A DNA stretch of 64,000 nt from an uncultured Pedosphaera sp. (GTDB lineage Bacteria; Verrucomicrobiota; Verrucomicrobiia; Limisphaerales; Pedosphaeraceae). The position numbers and the translations under genes are program-made. Each line of letters starts with the position of its first letter. Position 1 is the first letter of the stretch. This document shows positions 61,065 through 64,000 of the stretch, one piece after another. The notes below the pieces were generated by a model. That model worked only from the letters and a program-made list of their open reading frames with translations, ran no database searches and was not told the origin of the DNA. The stretch is taken from assembly GCA_903918755.1 (NCBI GenBank), contig CAIXFN010000093.1, positions 1 to 64,000 of the forward strand. Reading direction: 5' to 3'.

Positions 61065-61093
61065 TTGACACTTGTGGGGGGAAATGGCATGCT
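61065..61093 (+). promoter_or_regulatory. Candidate mraZ promoter
   Basis: A perfect -35 TTGACA (61065-61070) is followed after 17 bases by CATGCT (61088-61093), a weak -10 with three consensus matches. The MraZ-type repeats overlap the spacer and -10, so repressor binding would block RNA polymerase. Confidence 0.5.
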
Positions 61094-61109
61094 TTGGGGC
61101 GTTGTGGAT
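61075..61109 (+). promoter_or_regulatory. MraZ operator: four TGGNN repeats with 10-base period
   Basis: TGGGG, TGGCA, TGGGG and TGGAT begin at 61075, 61085, 61095 and 61105, exactly one helical turn apart. MraZ proteins bind direct TGGGN repeats spaced by five bases upstream of their own gene, so this is a textbook autoregulatory site. A further TGGGT is at 61054. Confidence 0.75.
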
Positions 61110-61146
61110 AACTTATGGAACGATTTGTAGCAATGGGATAGTTTAG

Positions 61147-61611
61147 ATGTCAGAAGCCATCGCCAGCGGAATGACGTTTTACACGTCGATTTATCATCAT
61201 GGGATTGATGATAAACGGCGCGTACAGATTCCCTCGAAATGGCGACCGGCACAGCCCGATGTCGAGTTCATGCTCATCCTCTGGCCCAATGGTGCTCAAC
61301 CGGATGCCAACATCCTGGTGTTGCCTCCGGCGCGGATGGCAGCCTTGGCGGCGAACATCCAGGAAATGTCTTCCACGGACCCCAAGGCGCAAAGTTTGCG
61401 GCGGTTGTTGGGGAGTAAATCGGCGGCGGCGAGTTTGGACAAAAGCGGGCGGCTGATGCTGCCTGAAGATATGGCCAAAAAAGCGGGATTGGACAAAGAA
61501 GCTGTCCTGCTTGGTTTGGTGGATCGTTTTGAAATTTGGAATCCGAAAAGATATGAGATCGTCAGTCAGGAGGACGCCTCATTGCTCTCGGAAGCCTTTA
61601 AATTGATTTGA
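61147..61611 (+). CDS. mraZ: Transcriptional regulator MraZ
   Basis: The 154-residue protein has the two AbrB-like MraZ halves, with GIDDKRRVQIPSKWR and SLDKSGRLMLPEDMAK as the paired DxKxR signatures. It binds the repeats in its own leader and controls the division and cell-wall cluster. The ATG at 61147 adds eight residues to the usual start; an ATG at 61171 would give a shorter product. Confidence 0.93.
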   Translation: MSEAIASGMTFYTSIYHHGIDDKRRVQIPSKWRPAQPDVEFMLILWPNGAQPDANILVLPPARMAALAANIQEMSSTDPKAQSLRRLLGSKSAAASLDKSGRLMLPEDMAKKAGLDKEAVLLGLVDRFEIWNPKRYEIVSQEDASLLSEAFKLI

Positions 61612-61615
61612 TACT

Positions 61616-62446
61616 ATGAGCTTGGGACGACTACTGGCCTCGGGCAAGAGCTTGATCGGAGTGAAGGATACGGACAGCCCGTACCGCATGGGCGCCGGCA
61701 ACCCGCTCCCGCGGTTTGGCCCGATAAAAAATCCCTTTACCGTAACCGCTTCCGAAAAGGAAGCGGGCGCGGCTTCGTCCCCGGTCCCGGTTGCTACCGG
61801 GCGGGCAATGCCGACTCCCTCTGTCGTAAACTCCCCTTTTAGTTCCGCGGCAGCGATCCCGGCCAGGGAGCCGGCTCCCGCCGTGGAGTCGCCCGTCATG
61901 TCGCCCGAACCGGCGCAACTCCGGGTTCCGGCGGCGCCGCAGCTGCGGCCACCCGGCGAGCCCCGCGCGGCGGACTTGGAATCCATCGCCGGAAACGCGG
62001 TGCGGGAAAGACGGACGGTCGCAACCCCGGCTTCGGTGCGGGCGGTCGCGGCCAGTGTCGTGGCGGGACATCCGATGGGGCCCGCCCCCCGCCGCACCCG
62101 GGAAGGGGTGGCGATTCATTCGTGCTCGCCGTTGAGCGCTTTCGTCCCGGCGGGCAACGTTTCGCCCCGGCGCGGTTCGTGGCTGGGAAATTGGGTGCAA
62201 AAATTGAATTTGTTCCGCGCCCTGGCGGCCTGGCAAAGCCGGCGCCGCAGCGCGGGTAGCGCCCCGGTGCAGGCGGAACTGTCCCTGGAGCACGTCACGG
62301 TGGCGCGCAATGATTTGCAGGAAGCGGATCTGGAAGTACGGGCCGGGCGGTTGGAATCGTCGGCCTCGTCCCCTCTGCCGGGCCTCGTGAAGCCCGGGCG
62401 CGGCGCGGGGCGGAGATTGGGCAAAGGCCCGCGGAATCCGACTTGA
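61616..62446 (+). CDS. Unknown protein inserted between mraZ and rsmH
   Basis: The 276-residue product is rich in Pro, Ala, Ser and Arg over most of its length (for example AREPAPAVESPVMSPEPAQ). A more ordered segment lies near the C-terminus (GNWVQKLNLFRALAAWQSRR and ELSLEHVTVARNDLQEADLE). It starts 4 bases after the mraZ stop and ends next to the rsmH start, so it belongs to the operon. The function is unknown; low-complexity linkers are common in divisome proteins. Confidence 0.65.
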   Translation: MSLGRLLASGKSLIGVKDTDSPYRMGAGNPLPRFGPIKNPFTVTASEKEAGAASSPVPVATGRAMPTPSVVNSPFSSAAAIPAREPAPAVESPVMSPEPAQLRVPAAPQLRPPGEPRAADLESIAGNAVRERRTVATPASVRAVAASVVAGHPMGPAPRRTREGVAIHSCSPLSAFVPAGNVSPRRGSWLGNWVQKLNLFRALAAWQSRRRSAGSAPVQAELSLEHVTVARNDLQEADLEVRAGRLESSASSPLPGLVKPGRGAGRRLGKGPRNPT

Positions 62447-62460
62447 GGAACCCATGCCCC

Positions 62461-63390
62461 GTGTCCAATTTCAGCCACAAACCGGTGATGATGCAGGAAG
62501 TCCTGACCGCCCTGCAAGTGAGGCCCGGCGGCCGGTACGCCGACGGTACGCTCGGTGGGGCTGGACACGCGGCAGCCATCCTGACCGCGAGTGCGCCGAA
62601 TGGGTGGCTGTTTGGATGCGATCGCGATGGCGACGCAGTTGAAGTCGCCCGGACCCGGTTGGCGGGCTTTGCCGGGCGCTGCGAAATTCAGCGCGGCAAT
62701 TTTGCCGAACTGGCGGTTTTGGCGGGGACGATCCGGTATGACGGGGTTTTGCTGGATTTGGGTGTCAGTTCGTACCAGCTGGACACCGCCGGGCGCGGAT
62801 TCAGTTTTCAGCAGGATGGGCCGTTGGATATGCGGCTCGATACGCGGCAGGAAATGACCGCGGCGGATTTGGTGAACGGACTGGCCGTGGAAGAATTAGC
62901 CGACATTTTTTGGACGCTGGGGGATGAGCCGCAAGCGCGGCGCTTCGCCCGGGCCATCGAGCACGACCGCCAGGAGCGGCCCTTCCGGACCACCGCGCAA
63001 TTGGCGGGGTTGATTGAGCGGCTGTCCCCGCGGAACGGGCGGAAATCGCATCCCGCGACCCGGGTGTTCCAGGCGCTCCGGTTGGCGGTGAACGACGAGA
63101 TGGGCGCCTTGGATCGCGGCCTGGCGGCGGCGTTGGGCCTCTTGCAGCCCGGCGGACGCCTCGCGGTGATCACGTTCCATTCGTTGGAAGATCGGCGGGT
63201 GAAGGAATTTGGCCGGGCGCAGGCCCGGGATTACACCTTCCCGGGGGAAGTGGATGTGCCGGAATTACGGCAGCCCCGCACACCGGAGTTGCGGTGGGTG
63301 CAACGCAAGGCGGCGACGCCGGGGGCGGCGGAATTGGCGGACAACCCGCGCAGTCGCAGTGCCCAATTGCGGGTGATGGAAAAGCTTTAA
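62461..63390 (+). CDS. rsmH: 16S rRNA (cytosine1402-N4)-methyltransferase
   Basis: The 309-residue protein has the RsmH signatures HKPVMMQEVLTAL, YADGTLGGAGH, LLDLGVSSYQLD, FSFQQDGPLDMR and HSLEDRRVKEF. It methylates C1402 of 16S rRNA. The GTG at 62461 is preferred because GAGGAA at 62445-62450 is well placed as a ribosome site. A TTG at 62443 would also be in frame. Confidence 0.95.
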   Translation: MSNFSHKPVMMQEVLTALQVRPGGRYADGTLGGAGHAAAILTASAPNGWLFGCDRDGDAVEVARTRLAGFAGRCEIQRGNFAELAVLAGTIRYDGVLLDLGVSSYQLDTAGRGFSFQQDGPLDMRLDTRQEMTAADLVNGLAVEELADIFWTLGDEPQARRFARAIEHDRQERPFRTTAQLAGLIERLSPRNGRKSHPATRVFQALRLAVNDEMGALDRGLAAALGLLQPGGRLAVITFHSLEDRRVKEFGRAQARDYTFPGEVDVPELRQPRTPELRWVQRKAATPGAAELADNPRSRSAQLRVMEKL

Positions 63391-63391
63391 A

Positions 63392-63772
63392 ATGGCCAAA
63401 AACCGAAAATCGGATGCGGGCGCGATGCGCCCCGGAACGGTGGTGCGGGCGTTTCTGCTCTGCGCCGTCATCATCGGCGCCGGCCTGGGGTACGTGTGGC
63501 AGAAAAACCTCATTTATGAGCTCGGGCAACAACGGCTGGCGAAGGAACTCACCTTGCGGCAGTTGCGCGACTCCAATGACAAACTGCGCCACCAGTACCA
63601 GGGCATGCTGCTCCCGAAATCGCTCGAAGAGCGGGCGCGGGAATTGAAGCTCGGTTTGGGCCCGGCCCTGCCGACCCAGATTTTGCGGTTGACGGAACCG
63701 GCTGCGGAAGCGCCGACGCCAACCGAACAACAATTCGCGGCCGGCCGTCTGCCCCGAACCGCCGCGCCATGA
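63392..63772 (+). CDS. ftsL: FtsL-like cell division protein
   Basis: The 126-residue protein has a short cytoplasmic N-terminus and one membrane span (about 17-36). A periplasmic coiled coil (LTLRQLRDSNDKLRHQYQGM) and an Ala/Pro-rich tail follow. Size, topology and position between rsmH and the penicillin-binding protein gene identify it as FtsL. It starts one base after the rsmH stop. Confidence 0.85.
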   Translation: MAKNRKSDAGAMRPGTVVRAFLLCAVIIGAGLGYVWQKNLIYELGQQRLAKELTLRQLRDSNDKLRHQYQGMLLPKSLEERARELKLGLGPALPTQILRLTEPAAEAPTPTEQQFAAGRLPRTAAP

Positions 63773-63837
63773 CAATTTTTTTACCGCCGCCCGTGACGCC
63801 GTCGGAAGAGGAACCGATCGGCACGGGCGGTTGGTAA
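63769..63837 (+). CDS. Possible 22-residue leader peptide between ftsL and ftsI
   Basis: An ATG overlapping the ftsL stop (ATGA) opens a 22-codon frame, MTIFLPPPVTPSEEEPIGTG and two more residues, ending 18 bases before the next start. It could link translation of the two genes or be chance. A proline triplet near the start is the kind that stalls ribosomes. Confidence 0.3.
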   Translation: MTIFLPPPVTPSEEEPIGTGGW

Positions 63838-63855
63838 AAAGCTTTCGGAGAACGC

Positions 63856-64000
63856 ATGAAACAGATCCAGTATCGTCGGCGCCTGCTGATCGCGCTCCTG
63901 CTCGGAGTCGCGTATGCCGGTCTGGCGTACCGCCTGGTGGATTTGCAGGTGCTGCGCCGGGAAAACCTCCAGGCGGAAGTCTGGACCAACACCCACCACG
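63856..64000 (+). CDS. ftsI: Penicillin-binding protein / FtsI, N-terminal fragment
   Basis: The 48 visible residues begin MKQIQYRRRLLIALLLGVAY and continue with GLAYRLVDLQVLRRENLQAE. This is the short cytoplasmic tail and membrane anchor of FtsI/Spo-type transpeptidases (RLxxLQV). GGAG lies 6 bases before the start. The gene runs off the window; its position in the cluster supports FtsI. Confidence 0.85.
   Translation, partial: MKQIQYRRRLLIALLLGVAYAGLAYRLVDLQVLRRENLQAEVWTNTHH

Overview
The window reads as chromosome of a G+C-rich Gram-negative bacterium of the PVC group, most likely a verrucomicrobium near the Pedosphaerales/Limisphaerales. The pointers are many secreted carbohydrate-active enzymes and beta-propeller proteins with Sec signals, NIPSNAP, PQQ-propeller and DUF4038 proteins, and a division cluster (mraZ - unknown gene - rsmH - ftsL - ftsI) at the right end. 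This assignment is inference; no rRNA or tRNA gene was seen.

Region 1 (1-25 kb). After the tail of an upstream gene come three plus-strand genes (two esterase-like hydrolases and a GH76 protein). A long minus-strand run follows: a B3-type metallo-beta-lactamase fold protein, a PQQ propeller, a GH-A enzyme, NIPSNAP and TolB-like proteins, a nucleoside-hydrolase-like protein, an NHL protein, a large GH-A protein with a CBM9-like tail, a GH140-type apiosidase and two very large secreted proteins. Most carry export signals.

Region 2 (25.2-37.4 kb). A tightly packed minus-strand operon encodes what looks like a complete D-apiose pathway. In transcription order it holds a Gfo/Idh/MocA dehydrogenase (ApsD-like), a RuBisCO-like protein (OiaX/OiaT-like), a DUF1537 kinase (OiaK-like), a phosphogluconate-dehydrogenase-like enzyme (ApnO-like), a four-gene ribose-type ABC importer, a D-apionolactonase (ApnL-like) and an AraC-type regulator. 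With the nearby apiosidase this suggests release, import and degradation of the branched plant pentose apiose.

Region 3 (37.5-51.5 kb). A CBS-type family II pyrophosphatase and a PQQ propeller are followed by about 1.2 kb of repeats, then an integron: a 3'-truncated integron integrase, an attI-like region and twelve plus-strand gene cassettes separated by eleven attC sites, ending at about 48,866 in the remnant of a twelfth attC. The cassette proteins are nearly all unknown. An S9 peptidase and dispersed repeats follow.

Region 4 (51.5-58.4 kb). This is a stress and envelope cluster of small genes: a cNMP-binding protein, Dps, DUF2934, PRC-barrel, an MlaA-alpha/beta-hydrolase fusion, DUF3309, a holin-like membrane protein, DUF883/ElaB and a CBM48 protein. 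A shared palindromic element lies upstream of two of them.

Region 5 (58.4-64 kb). A TPR protein, a coiled-coil protein, a cobalamin adenosyltransferase and queA precede the start of the division and cell-wall cluster, whose leader carries a four-repeat MraZ-type operator.
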